Part shown: positions 31,373 to 40,638 of the stretch, piece after piece
Layout: every line of letters begins with the position of its first letter
Numbering within the stretch: the first letter of the stretch is position 1
Source of the DNA: Ilyomonas sp965247435
GTDB lineage: Bacteria; Bacteroidota; Bacteroidia; Chitinophagales; Chitinophagaceae
Reading direction: 5' to 3'
Assembly: GCA_965247435.1 (NCBI GenBank)
Contig: OZ252019.1
Coordinates: 1,612,001-1,676,000 of the forward strand
DNA: 64,000 nucleotides
The notes under the pieces: generated by a model
Database searches by the model: none
The model's input: the letters and a program-made list of their open reading frames with translations, nothing else
What the model was told of the DNA's origin: nothing
Program-made: the position numbers and the translations under genes

Positions 31373-32929
31373 CTATGGTTCAGCTACTCCTTCGCTAATT
31401 TCTTTCTCTTCCGTTACCACTTCTTCGTTCAGCGCCTGCCGCTTATTTTTTCTCTTGTTCTTTTTAATGTCCATCAATGTATTGCGTACAATTAAAAAGT
31501 CTTTACCAAGCAATTTAGGCTTTTTAAAATAAGCATAGGCCAGAAAAACACCAACTATACCCGACGTAATGAGAAATGAAACAACTTCGTGTCCCGTTAA
31601 AAAATAGTTAGATAAGCTATAAATGATAAGCGATGGTATAACAATATACAAGGTAAGCGGCACGCCATTAAAAAAAGGCTTCAGCAATAATTGCTTCCAG
31701 GTATCCGGAAATACTTTGTTCTTCAACGTAATAAGCATAATATAATAATTCATAATTGCGGCCAGCAACATACCGGCTGCAATGCCTTGCAGCGGCACTT
31801 TGTAGAAGCTTCCGGCATATATCAGCGCAAATAAAATAGACATTGCCAGAATCTTACGCTTCAGGTTATTTACCAGCAAGCCTTTTACCCGCATTACACC
31901 ATCTGCCAGTCTCGCTTCAATTTGAAAGGGTAGGGCTAAAAACATAAAATGAAGTGGTACAACGGCATCCAACCAGCGCGGTCCCAACAAGATAAGCACA
32001 AGCGGTGTACTGAAAATGGCAAAAAATACAGACAGCGGTACCAGTATAGAATGTAATAATGAAAGCGATTTGTAATACATCGTAAACAGTTTATCATCAC
32101 TTTCAATCTTTATCATTACCGGCAATGATATTTTTTGTACAATATCCCCAACATACCTGCCAGGCAGATTAACTGTTCTGGATGATCTTTCAAATACACC
32201 TAATGATGTTATCGGGACTATCTTTCCTATTAAAAAGTTGATTCCGGAAGTATTTACATAATTAGTAATACGGATGAAAGTGAGAATGATACCGTAATTG
32301 AACAAGTCTTTCCAATGCTGGAGTGTTGTACCTACTCTAAGCGGTATAGGTTCCTGTATCCACAACATGGTGACCTTGCACACATTATAAAACAAGGTAG
32401 AATATACGAGTGACATAACGCCGAAGCCTTTGTAAGCCAGTACAATACCAAACACATTGGATGCGAGCAGGCTGAGACTATCACTAAAAAATATTTTCTT
32501 AAACTGCATTTCCTTCTGCAGCAGGTTAATGGAAGAAGAACCTAACGAAAACAAAATAAAGCTTAAGCCCATTGTACGCAGGCCAACTACCAACTGTTGT
32601 TCTTTAAAGAAATTAGCAATGAACGGCGCTGTTAAAAAAAGTATCAGGTAAAAAAATACGGCAGTACAAATACTGTAATAAAGTGCTGCATTTTTATGTT
32701 GCGGATCAATTTGTTTACGTTGCAGCAATGCATCGCCCATGCCGGCTTCTGCTACTACATTCCCAAAGTTCATGCAGGCGTTTAACAAGGCAAGAATGCC
32801 GAAAGCTTCTTTGGCATTGGAAAGCACGCGTGCCATGATAGCATAGTAACCTAATTGCGAAACAAAAATAACAGCAGTATTCATAAGCTGCCACATTCCG
32901 GACTTTACAATCTGCTGTTTGTTTACCAT
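31373..32929 (-). CDS. Polysaccharide flippase (Wzx/MOP superfamily)
   Basis: 518 residues with about 12-14 membrane segments. N-terminal MVNKQQIVKSGMWQLMNTAVIFVSQLGYYAIMAR and EAFGILALLNACMNFGNVVAEAGMGDALLQRK are typical of the lipopolysaccharide/teichuronic-acid type MOP exporters. It flips lipid-linked glycan units to the periplasm. A long, charged C-terminal tail (KKNKRKNKRQ then Glu-rich) is cytosolic. It starts 2 bp from the end of the sulfotransferase gene and is followed by the polymerase after 24 bp, so the three are an operon. Confidence 0.88.
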   Translation of the reverse strand: MVNKQQIVKSGMWQLMNTAVIFVSQLGYYAIMARVLSNAKEAFGILALLNACMNFGNVVAEAGMGDALLQRKQIDPQHKNAALYYSICTAVFFYLILFLTAPFIANFFKEQQLVVGLRTMGLSFILFSLGSSSINLLQKEMQFKKIFFSDSLSLLASNVFGIVLAYKGFGVMSLVYSTLFYNVCKVTMLWIQEPIPLRVGTTLQHWKDLFNYGIILTFIRITNYVNTSGINFLIGKIVPITSLGVFERSSRTVNLPGRYVGDIVQKISLPVMIKIESDDKLFTMYYKSLSLLHSILVPLSVFFAIFSTPLVLILLGPRWLDAVVPLHFMFLALPFQIEARLADGVMRVKGLLVNNLKRKILAMSILFALIYAGSFYKVPLQGIAAGMLLAAIMNYYIMLITLKNKVFPDTWKQLLLKPFFNGVPLTLYIVIPSLIIYSLSNYFLTGHEVVSFLITSGIVGVFLAYAYFKKPKLLGKDFLIVRNTLMDIKKNKRKNKRQALNEEVVTEEKEISEGVAEP

Positions 32930-32931
32930 AA

Positions 32932-33840
32932 CTACATTTTATTCATTAGCTTACCAATAATAGATAATAATGGCTTTCTACTGTAAGCTTCTTCCCAGGT
33001 ACTATCATAAACAATAGGCTTTTTGGTAAAACGTTGCGGCGTACCTGCAATAGTATGATCATCTTCAACCTGCATATAATCGGGTGCTTTGTAAGGCTGC
33101 ATACCTGTTTGCTTTACAATTTTGTCTAATTGAGACTGTGTTTGTTTTGCAAGCTTTTCGTAGCTGATAATAACTGCATCCTCTGCCGGTATAATTTTGC
33201 AGATAGTGTTGCATATCTTTCTATAAAATAAAGAATTGCTTAGCAGCTTGCCAAGGGATTTTTGGTTGCTTTTTTTATTTGCAATACTCCATTTTCTTTT
33301 GGAGGCGGCAATAGCACGCAAATCTCTTTTAAGGCCAATAATTTTTACGTCAAAATCTACCGGCTTATTTTTGTAAATAAGATAAGCCTGAACCGGATCT
33401 TTGGAAGAATCTATAATAAAACGCTTACCTGTAAATTCAAATATATTTTTATAAATAGTATTCAGTGTTTGAACGGTGGATTGGTTTGTCTTTCTGGTGT
33501 TTATTTTAAGCAGAAACTTTTTTAAAAAAGCTGGTAAAAGGCTGCCGATAAAAAGCCGGTTGGAGCGATAATTCCATTGGACGGAAGTATTAAAATCCGG
33601 CGACTCCGTATTAATAGTTTTCAAAATGTTACTCCAGAAAGGACAATCGTGGAAAGGGAGGGTACAAGAACAATTCCAGCCCCATTTAATACCTGGCCCC
33701 TGGCGCAACAGGTGGCCTTTAAGTAATGCAAGCTCGCCAACGGATACGGTCTCTGCAGATTTTGATAAGATATTCTCCAATAAAGTAGAGCCCGACCTTA
33801 CATCTGCCATCACATATATCACTGTGCATTTTGCTGGCAT
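32932..33840 (-). CDS. PAPS-dependent sulfotransferase
   Basis: 302 residues. The phosphosulfate-binding loop is at the N-terminus (DVRSGSTLLENILSKS, about 12-27), and the 3'-phosphate region is in KIIGLKRDLRAIAASKRKWS (about 178-197), as in the sulfotransferase-3 type. It has Cys-rich CSCTLPFHDCPFW after residue 57. Members move sulfate from PAPS to sugars or lipids. Co-transcription with the flippase and polymerase suggests that a sugar of the surface polysaccharide is sulfated; this is inference. PAPS synthesis genes are not in the window. Confidence 0.83.
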   Translation of the reverse strand: MPAKCTVIYVMADVRSGSTLLENILSKSAETVSVGELALLKGHLLRQGPGIKWGWNCSCTLPFHDCPFWSNILKTINTESPDFNTSVQWNYRSNRLFIGSLLPAFLKKFLLKINTRKTNQSTVQTLNTIYKNIFEFTGKRFIIDSSKDPVQAYLIYKNKPVDFDVKIIGLKRDLRAIAASKRKWSIANKKSNQKSLGKLLSNSLFYRKICNTICKIIPAEDAVIISYEKLAKQTQSQLDKIVKQTGMQPYKAPDYMQVEDDHTIAGTPQRFTKKPIVYDSTWEEAYSRKPLLSIIGKLMNKM

Positions 33841-34214
33841 ACACTGTTATTTTTTTCTAAACAAACCAGTATAAAACGGTTTGCTGTCTGATGATTGGCA
33901 ATCTTTAGTAAAAGAATTGAGAAAGCAAATTATAAAAAACTATTATAAACGTTTAACCTGTTGCAATACAATTATTAAAAGAGGTTTAATCAATTTGCAA
34001 CTGCCTGCTGCCAATGTTGAAGAAGCCGTTTAAAAAATCTAATTAACTTTTTTGGTTAAAACGGATAGCGATTTAATTTTAATGCAACAGATTTTATTCT
34101 TTAACTGCAAAACTACCTTCTGCCGCTTTGTTTTGCCTGACTGCTGAGCCGGTCTTTGCGCTTGCAACACTGTAAACACACAAACCGGTTGCGCAGTAAT
34201 CAATATTTAAAAAT
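33841..34214. other. Gap between the export and assembly genes
   Basis: About 370 bp, AT-rich, between the wzc-like gene and the sulfotransferase gene. A short - strand frame spans part of it but overlaps the wzc-like 3' end and has no support. No terminator hairpin is evident, so read-through from wza-wzc into the assembly genes is possible. Confidence 0.4.
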
Positions 34215-36590
34215 TTATCCCATTCCAAGTATTCTTTTGAAGAACGGCTTTTTAGGTTCGTTATAGTATGCGCGTTCATATTTGCTTGTACCAAAGCTAT
34301 AACCTGGAATTTTCCGCACATCATTCAAAATAATATTGAGTTTCCTCATTTTGTTGGTAGCTGCAAGTTCTTCTGCTATACTAACCTGGCGTTTGGCCGT
34401 AACTTTTTGCCTGATTACATAAATAGATAAATCAGCATAGCGGCTTAACAACTGAGCATCGGTAACCAGCCCTACTGGTGGTGTATCTACAATAATGTAA
34501 TCAAATTGTTGTTTAGCTTCGGCAAATAACCTGTCAACTTTGTCGTGAATAATTAATTCTGAAGGATTAGGGGGGATGTTGCCGGAGCTGATTATCCAAC
34601 AATTTTCATGAATACCTGATGGCTGTATTACATCACTCAATTTTAAATCCGAAATAATATAATTGGTAACACCAGTGGCATTCGACAAATTAAGATCGGC
34701 AGATAACTTAGGTTTACGCAAATCCATTTCTACCAATAACACCTTTTTCCCGGATAATGCCAGCGCACTGGCAAAATTAATTGCGATAAAAGATTTGCCT
34801 TCGTTGCCCATGCTGGAAGTAAGTAAAATAATTTTTTCGTTAGCACCAGTAAGCAGGTATTGCAGGTTGGTTCGTAATGTTCTGAATTGTTCTGCAACAG
34901 CAGTGCGTGCATCTTTTGTTACAACTAATGGGTTTTTACCCTTACTATGCGAAATTTGAGCTATTACAGGCACTTCTGTTTCGGCCTGAATATCATCGGT
35001 AGTAAGCACCTTGGTATTTAGCAGTTCTCTGATAAAGATTGTGGCAGAAGGAAACAGTAAGCCTAACACAACTGCCACCAACATTACAATTATAAAATTT
35101 GGAAAATAAGGTATAGGATCACTTTCCGGCTCATCCACAATGCGGATAGGGGAGATATTATTCGATTTTGAAACTGCAGTTTGTTCTTTGGTAGTTAATA
35201 AATAAGTGTATAAAGTTTGCAAAACACTTTGTTTTCTCGCATATTCCAGATATACTTTTTCCTGCGTTGGTACTTTCTGGATGTTGCTGGATAAGTTGCC
35301 GGTTTGCCTGCTAAGATCATTCCTGTTTACTACAAGGCCTTGCTCATAAGATTTCAAAAGCCGTGACAAATCATCCCGCAACTGTTCAGCCTGGACGTCC
35401 AATGTTTTTATTGCCGGATTATTTTCGGTACTGGTCACCAGCATTTGCTGCCTTTCTAACTGAAGGCCGTTGTATTTGTCAAGCAGACTTACAAACGTCG
35501 GATCTTTGATAGGTGCCGTAGTCGGCATTATTTTTTGGTTGTTCGTTCCATCACTCAGGTAAGTTTCAAGGTCTTTTACCACGCTTATCTGTACTTGTTG
35601 TTCATCCAGCGCTTTGTTTGTTTCAATACTTGAATTTAAAAGCGCTTTGCCCTGTTCGGTAAGGTCTGCAATATTGTTGGTTTTTTTAAAAGATTCAATA
35701 TTGCTTTCGATATTGTTCAAATCCTGCGATACACCAATTAGCCGCGAGTCAATAAAAGCTATGGTGCTATCCGCTATTTTTGTGCTGTTATTAATATCCG
35801 ATTCTACATACAGGGTAAGCAGATGCCGCAGTATATCTTCTCCTTTATCTTTTACTGCCGCACCGAGGGTAAGATCAATCGTAGTAACGTCTGTGCTGGT
35901 TACCAATCCTACAATGTTTTCATTATAACTTAGAAATGTGCCGCCGTAAGACGCAATTTTAAGTTCATAACTAGCTGCAGGATCTGCAGTGCGCCCCGGG
36001 TTTCTTAATAATATCCACTTTCCATAAATAAATTTCAGCGTGTCGCCATAATGCGCAGAAAAACTGCTATCCGTGTTTTCGTCTTTAAAATTTATTTTAT
36101 CCTTGTCAATAGTAATTTTATAGTCCTGCGGCTCATACGTCATCGCGTCGCCGGTTTCGAGTTTCAGCAACTTAATAATGTAAGGCGACCTTTTATAAAC
36201 TTCTTTATACAGGAGACCGTCTTGCTGCCAATACGTTACGTTTAACTGCATGTCGTACACTGTTTGCTTTATCAGTGTTCTGCTATGCAGCACCTGCAGT
36301 TCGTTGTTCACGTTGCTCTGTCCTGAAAACATATCGAGATCTGATAATAAAGAACTTTCACTGGTGGTTCCGCTGGTCATGCGCCGGCTGTCGCCGGTAA
36401 CCATCACTTTGGCGGTAATGTTATATTTAGGCGTACTGAATAACATGAAAGCTACGCCAAGTATCAAACACACAATTACAGAAATTACAAACCAATACCA
36501 GTTACCAAGTATTTTACCTACAATGTACTTTAGGTCCACATCATTGCTCTTCTCTTTTCTTGGCAATTCTGTATTAAAATTTTCCCGCAT
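34215..36590 (-). CDS. Wzc-like polysaccharide co-polymerase and tyrosine kinase
   Basis: 791 residues. Wzz-type chain-length domain with membrane helices near residues 33-52 and 510-530 around a long coiled-coil periplasmic part (LEAFKKTNN and similar helices, 290-480). Then a cytosolic BY-kinase: Walker A GNEGKS in LLTSSMGNEGKSFIAINFASALA, A' motif LLVEMDLRKPKL, Walker B YIIVDTPPVG. The C-terminal tail has several tyrosines (SFGTSKYERAYYNEPKK), the usual autophosphorylation site. It controls polymer length and export with the Wza-like protein encoded just upstream. Confidence 0.92.
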   Translation of the reverse strand: MRENFNTELPRKEKSNDVDLKYIVGKILGNWYWFVISVIVCLILGVAFMLFSTPKYNITAKVMVTGDSRRMTSGTTSESSLLSDLDMFSGQSNVNNELQVLHSRTLIKQTVYDMQLNVTYWQQDGLLYKEVYKRSPYIIKLLKLETGDAMTYEPQDYKITIDKDKINFKDENTDSSFSAHYGDTLKFIYGKWILLRNPGRTADPAASYELKIASYGGTFLSYNENIVGLVTSTDVTTIDLTLGAAVKDKGEDILRHLLTLYVESDINNSTKIADSTIAFIDSRLIGVSQDLNNIESNIESFKKTNNIADLTEQGKALLNSSIETNKALDEQQVQISVVKDLETYLSDGTNNQKIMPTTAPIKDPTFVSLLDKYNGLQLERQQMLVTSTENNPAIKTLDVQAEQLRDDLSRLLKSYEQGLVVNRNDLSRQTGNLSSNIQKVPTQEKVYLEYARKQSVLQTLYTYLLTTKEQTAVSKSNNISPIRIVDEPESDPIPYFPNFIIVMLVAVVLGLLFPSATIFIRELLNTKVLTTDDIQAETEVPVIAQISHSKGKNPLVVTKDARTAVAEQFRTLRTNLQYLLTGANEKIILLTSSMGNEGKSFIAINFASALALSGKKVLLVEMDLRKPKLSADLNLSNATGVTNYIISDLKLSDVIQPSGIHENCWIISSGNIPPNPSELIIHDKVDRLFAEAKQQFDYIIVDTPPVGLVTDAQLLSRYADLSIYVIRQKVTAKRQVSIAEELAATNKMRKLNIILNDVRKIPGYSFGTSKYERAYYNEPKKPFFKRILGMG

Positions 36591-36642
36591 CTTATTAAGA
36601 TTGATAGTATGTTAAAATGGATGTTAGTTCTGATTTGAAATA

Positions 36643-37473
36643 TTACCGGAGCAGGCGAGAGGTTACAATTACCAGTAAAGAAAGCCCGGTCCCCAGTATT
36701 GCAATATCCCTTGTGCGAAAAGCATTGGTACTTGCAACTCTCGATTCACTTGGCTCTACATATAATACATCGTTGGGTTTTAGATAAAAATAAGGCGAGC
36801 TAACTACGCTGCTGCTGTCAAGATTAAGCCTGGTAATTTCCTTTTGTCCGTTGTTTTCCCGCATTAGTAATACATTGTTGCGTTTGCCATAAATAGTAAT
36901 ATCACCGGCAAGTCCCAGTGCATCTACTACTGTTGGTTTTTCGTTGGGAATGGAAAAAGTGGCTGGTTGTCTGACTTCACCAAGCACCGTAACCTTAAAA
37001 TTAGCAAACCGTACATTCACCACCGGATTTTTGAAGTAAACAGATATTTTAGACAATACTGTATCGTGTATTGCGCTGGTCGTTAATCCGCTTACCGATA
37101 CATTACCAATATATGGCATAAAAATATATCCATCTTTATTTACCAAATATCCTGAAACCGCTTGCTGACTATTGGTGGCAGGAGCATTCGGATTAACCGA
37201 GGTAACGCCTGACTGTATTGGCAAATTTCCCTGATTTAATATCATGTTTGCCTGCGGATCTAATGTCTGAACAATTATGTTTAAAATATCGTCTGAGTGA
37301 ACTACCGGTGGCGTAAAAGCAGGGAGTGTTATATACTTTACGTTGTTGATATTGGCTGAATCCGGAATGTCTTGGAAATAGCTGATTCGTTGAGGTGTGC
37401 AGGAGAAGAAAACACATGTCGAAAAAAAAGTGAGATAAACGAGTAAGCGTTTTGGTTGCGCAGTTATCTTCAT
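36643..37473 (-). CDS. Wza-like polysaccharide export lipoprotein
   Basis: 276 residues. Signal peptide with lipobox F-F-S-C (VYLTFFSTCVFFSCTPQR). The polysaccharide-export domain covers ~55-150 (HSDDILNIIVQTLDPQAN; GYLVNKDGYIFMPYIGNVSVSG) and one SLBB domain ~160-235 (FKVTVLGEVRQPATFSIPNEKPTVVDALGLAGDI). A C-terminal hydrophobic helix (IAILGTGLSLLVIVTSRLL) would span the outer membrane, as in the Wza barrel. First gene of the export pair, 52 bp ahead of the wzc-like gene. Confidence 0.9.
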   Translation of the reverse strand: MKITAQPKRLLVYLTFFSTCVFFSCTPQRISYFQDIPDSANINNVKYITLPAFTPPVVHSDDILNIIVQTLDPQANMILNQGNLPIQSGVTSVNPNAPATNSQQAVSGYLVNKDGYIFMPYIGNVSVSGLTTSAIHDTVLSKISVYFKNPVVNVRFANFKVTVLGEVRQPATFSIPNEKPTVVDALGLAGDITIYGKRNNVLLMRENNGQKEITRLNLDSSSVVSSPYFYLKPNDVLYVEPSESRVASTNAFRTRDIAILGTGLSLLVIVTSRLLR

Positions 37474-37498
37474 TCGGTTTTGAAATTTAAGATTGGCG

Positions 37499-37506
37499 CA
37501 AATGTA
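37499..37506 (-). promoter_or_regulatory. Candidate -7 element for the wza-like gene
   Basis: Reads TACATTTG on the - strand, an exact TAnnTTTG match 25 bp before the start codon; the -33 region reads TTT rather than TTG. It would drive the wza-wzc pair and possibly the genes beyond. Confidence 0.4.
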
Positions 37507-38197
37507 GTTGAAATGACGGCTTATAAAAGTAAAAGAAGGAAAATTTATATTATCAGTATAAATTTTAATGAATGTTTAATGACTGATTTAGTTGATTTTC
37601 AAAGCAGTTTAATAATCAAAAAATTAATTAATTAATATTTATAAAAGATTATTTAACAGTTAATAAACAAGTACCTTACTTAACTCCCAATATTTTTAGA
37701 AGCATAGATCGTAATTTCAGGTCTTTACAAGTTGTACGTTGGATTGTAAGGTTGCAGCGTATTATTGCTTCACTTTCTTATAGGATTTATAAAACAATAT
37801 TTGCCCGATAAGAATAGCTGGTTATAAGATGGAATCCTTCCTGTTATACAGCATGTTTTAAATAAATTTTTGCCTGTGTGGAATTATTAGCAGTTAAAGA
37901 TTAATTAAGAAGGCCCAATATCTTAATAAAAAAACAGGAGATTGGAGTTATATTTTTTCTGTTTGAACTTAAGGGCAAAGGTATATATTCGAAATAATAA
38001 ATTTTTTTATAACAGGTATAACAGGGTAATTACATTTATTATTTGCTGCATCCTATGAATGCTTAATCATTTTACCAATATAGGCACGACAATAAAATTT
38101 ATTTAATTGAAAAGAAATTAAAACTGTAAAAGGGTAAATATTTAATTAAATCGTAAGTGATATATTTCATTATTTTCGCAACCAAACCAAACTACAG
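37507..38197. other. Long AT-rich divergent intergenic region
   Basis: About 690 bp between the wza-like gene (-) and the MBOAT gene (+), with many A/T runs and no open frame of note. TATTTTCG at about 38172 is one base off the -7 consensus and lies ~20 bp before the MBOAT start. The length suggests a regulated divergent control region, but I see no clear operator or repeat. Confidence 0.4.
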
Positions 38198-39619
38198 ATG
38201 CTTTTTAACTCTTTGCATTTTGTTCTGTTTTTCATTGTAGTTACAAGCCTTTATTTTGTATTTCCTCACAAACACCGGTGGAAACTTTTACTCTTCAGCA
38301 GTTGTTATTTCTACATGGCTTTTCTGCCTGTTTACATTCTTATCCTCGGTTTTACCATTGTAGTAGATTATTTCGCTGGTATATACATTGCCAAGAGCGA
38401 GGGCGCAAGGCGCAAAGCTTTTCTCGTTTGCAGCCTTATAGCTAACATTGGTGTATTGGCGGTTTTTAAATACTATAACTTTCTTAACGACAATATTACT
38501 TTGTTGTTAAGCCATGTTGGTTATCATAACCCGGTTCCTTACCTGAGCATTTTATTGCCGATTGGTTTGTCTTTCCATACGTTCCAGGCTATGAGTTATA
38601 CTATTGAAGTATATCGTGGTAACCAGCCCCCGGAAAGACATTTTGGTATTTATGCTTTATATGTGATGTTTTATCCGCAGTTAGTTGCCGGGCCTATCGA
38701 GCGGCCGCAGAATATCCTGCACCAGTTTTACGAGAAACACGAATTTGATTACGAGCGTGTTATTGATGGTTTAAAAATGATGCTGTGGGGTTTTTTTAAA
38801 AAACTGGTAATAGCAGACCGGCTTTCTATTTATGTGAATGCCGTTTATAACAATGCCCACGAGCACAACGCAACCACCTTGCTGGTAGCAACGTTATTCT
38901 TTTCCTTCCAGATCTACTGCGATTTTTCGGGCTACTCCGATATCGCTATCGGCTCTGCAAAAGTGATGGGCTTTACACTGATGCAAAACTTCAGGCGGCC
39001 TTACCTTGCCCGTAATATTCAGGAGTTTTGGCAACGCTGGCATATTTCGCTTTCTACATGGTTTAGAGATTACCTGTATATCCCGCTTGGCGGTAACCGT
39101 GTGAACCCTGTACGGCGATACCTTAATATAATGATTGTATTTATGGTGAGCGGCTTATGGCATGGCGCAAACTGGACGTATATTGTTTGGGGCGCGCTCC
39201 ACGGCGCTTACCAGTCTGGAGGTGTTTTTTTCAGAGCGGTAAAAAGTAAAATCGGCAGGGCGCTGAAAAGCATTACCAGGTTTACCGACATAATTATTAA
39301 TTTTTGTCTTGTTTCTCTTGCCTGGGTTTTTTTTCGTGCAAATACTGTAGGAGACGCTTTTTATATTTGTAAAACCATTATTGCCGGTAAGCACGGCACC
39401 CTGTTTTTAGGGCAGGCACAGAATACGTTCATCTATTCTCTTTTTGCTATCTTTTTTTTAATGGCCGTTGAAATAAAGCAGGAATATTTTGCCAATAGTT
39501 TTACTGTTTTATACAATCCTAATAAAGGCATCCGGTATGCAGGCTATTGTTTCCTCATTCTCACCATCCTGCTGATTGGCGTGTTCAACGGTGGCCAGTT
39601 CATATACTTTCAATTTTAA
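38198..39619 (+). CDS. MBOAT-family O-acyltransferase (AlgI-like)
   Basis: 473 residues, about 10 membrane segments. Diagnostic motifs: YPQLVAGPIERPQNILHQF, FFSFQIYCDFSGYSDIAIGSAKVMGF, FWQRWHISLSTWFRDYLYIPLGGNR and the catalytic-His segment VSGLWHGANWTYIVWGALHGAY. These enzymes pass acyl groups across the inner membrane for O-acetylation of exported polysaccharides (AlgI, DltB, PatA). The next gene, 9 bp on, encodes an SGNH-like protein, the usual periplasmic partner. Likely modifies the polymer made by the divergent locus. Confidence 0.92.
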   Translation: MLFNSLHFVLFFIVVTSLYFVFPHKHRWKLLLFSSCYFYMAFLPVYILILGFTIVVDYFAGIYIAKSEGARRKAFLVCSLIANIGVLAVFKYYNFLNDNITLLLSHVGYHNPVPYLSILLPIGLSFHTFQAMSYTIEVYRGNQPPERHFGIYALYVMFYPQLVAGPIERPQNILHQFYEKHEFDYERVIDGLKMMLWGFFKKLVIADRLSIYVNAVYNNAHEHNATTLLVATLFFSFQIYCDFSGYSDIAIGSAKVMGFTLMQNFRRPYLARNIQEFWQRWHISLSTWFRDYLYIPLGGNRVNPVRRYLNIMIVFMVSGLWHGANWTYIVWGALHGAYQSGGVFFRAVKSKIGRALKSITRFTDIIINFCLVSLAWVFFRANTVGDAFYICKTIIAGKHGTLFLGQAQNTFIYSLFAIFFLMAVEIKQEYFANSFTVLYNPNKGIRYAGYCFLILTILLIGVFNGGQFIYFQF

Positions 39620-39628
39620 TAAAGCAAC

Positions 39629-40576
39629 ATGAACGTTGATATAAGAAGACTACTTAAGAACTTACTTATTTTTATAGTTATCCTTATTGTGCTCGACCGG
39701 GGTATTGGTTTTTTGCTGGAATATGCCTATAAACACCAGAAGCTTGGCAGCAACGCTATTACTACGTATGCTATAGAGAAATCCAAAGAAGATATTTTAA
39801 TTTTTGGAAGTTCACGCGCATCGCACCACTACGATTCTAATATTATAACCGACAGCACAGGTCTTAGTGCATACAATTGCGGAAGAGACGGTACTAATAT
39901 CATTTATTCCGCTGCCATTCTGCCCGAAATACTGGAACGCCATAACCCTAAACTCATTGTGTTGGACCTTACACTAAATGAGTTTTCTCAAGAAGAAGCC
40001 GCCAGCCTTAATGAAATGCTGCCAACAATGTTGCTCCCTTATATCAATACAAGCAAGCAAATAGAAAATACGGTTTTAAAAGTAAAACCCGACGAAGTGT
40101 ATAAAGCTAAAATTTCAAAAATATATGCCTACAATTCCTTGCTTACTTCTATTGTGATGTCTTATATGAACGCCGATATAAAAAATGTAAAAGGCTACCA
40201 GCCGCTAACCGGTTCAAGATTGCAAAATAAAAAAGGCAAAACAAATAACGAGTTTAAAGTGATTAAATACGAAAAAGTAGATGATTATGCAAGAAGCAGG
40301 CTGGTCTATTTTGTTCAACAGGTGCAAAGCCGGAATATCCCAATGATTGCGGTGATGACGCCCATGTACACAGCGCCTTTTGCTGCTACAGCTTCCATGA
40401 AAGAGATGGAGGCGATTCTAAACAAATACCATGTTCCGTTTTACGATTATTCAACCCGGCCGGCTTTCTTTAAGAAAGAGCTGTTTCACGACAACAGCCA
40501 CATGAACAGAACTGGTGCAACTATGTTTACCGATTCGCTGGTTCCAATCATCAAACAGCGTTTAGGTATCAGTTAA
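39629..40576 (+). CDS. SGNH-like periplasmic partner of the MBOAT protein
   Basis: 315 residues. One N-terminal membrane helix (LLIFIVILIVLDRGIGFLL), then a periplasmic domain with a GDSL-type nucleophile region ILIFGSSRASHHY (Ser about residue 62), Gly/Asn blocks YNCGRDGTN and IVLDLTLNEF, and the Asp-His dyad region FHDNSHMNRTGA near the C-terminus. This matches AlgX/AlgJ/DltD-like proteins that complete acyl transfer to a glycan. Translationally close to the MBOAT gene. The exact acceptor is unknown. Confidence 0.82.
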   Translation: MNVDIRRLLKNLLIFIVILIVLDRGIGFLLEYAYKHQKLGSNAITTYAIEKSKEDILIFGSSRASHHYDSNIITDSTGLSAYNCGRDGTNIIYSAAILPEILERHNPKLIVLDLTLNEFSQEEAASLNEMLPTMLLPYINTSKQIENTVLKVKPDEVYKAKISKIYAYNSLLTSIVMSYMNADIKNVKGYQPLTGSRLQNKKGKTNNEFKVIKYEKVDDYARSRLVYFVQQVQSRNIPMIAVMTPMYTAPFAATASMKEMEAILNKYHVPFYDYSTRPAFFKKELFHDNSHMNRTGATMFTDSLVPIIKQRLGIS

Positions 40577-40638
40577 ATATCATCATCACTCAAATTAATG
40601 CAGCGCAGCTTTTAACTTAAATGCCACTTCATAAAATA

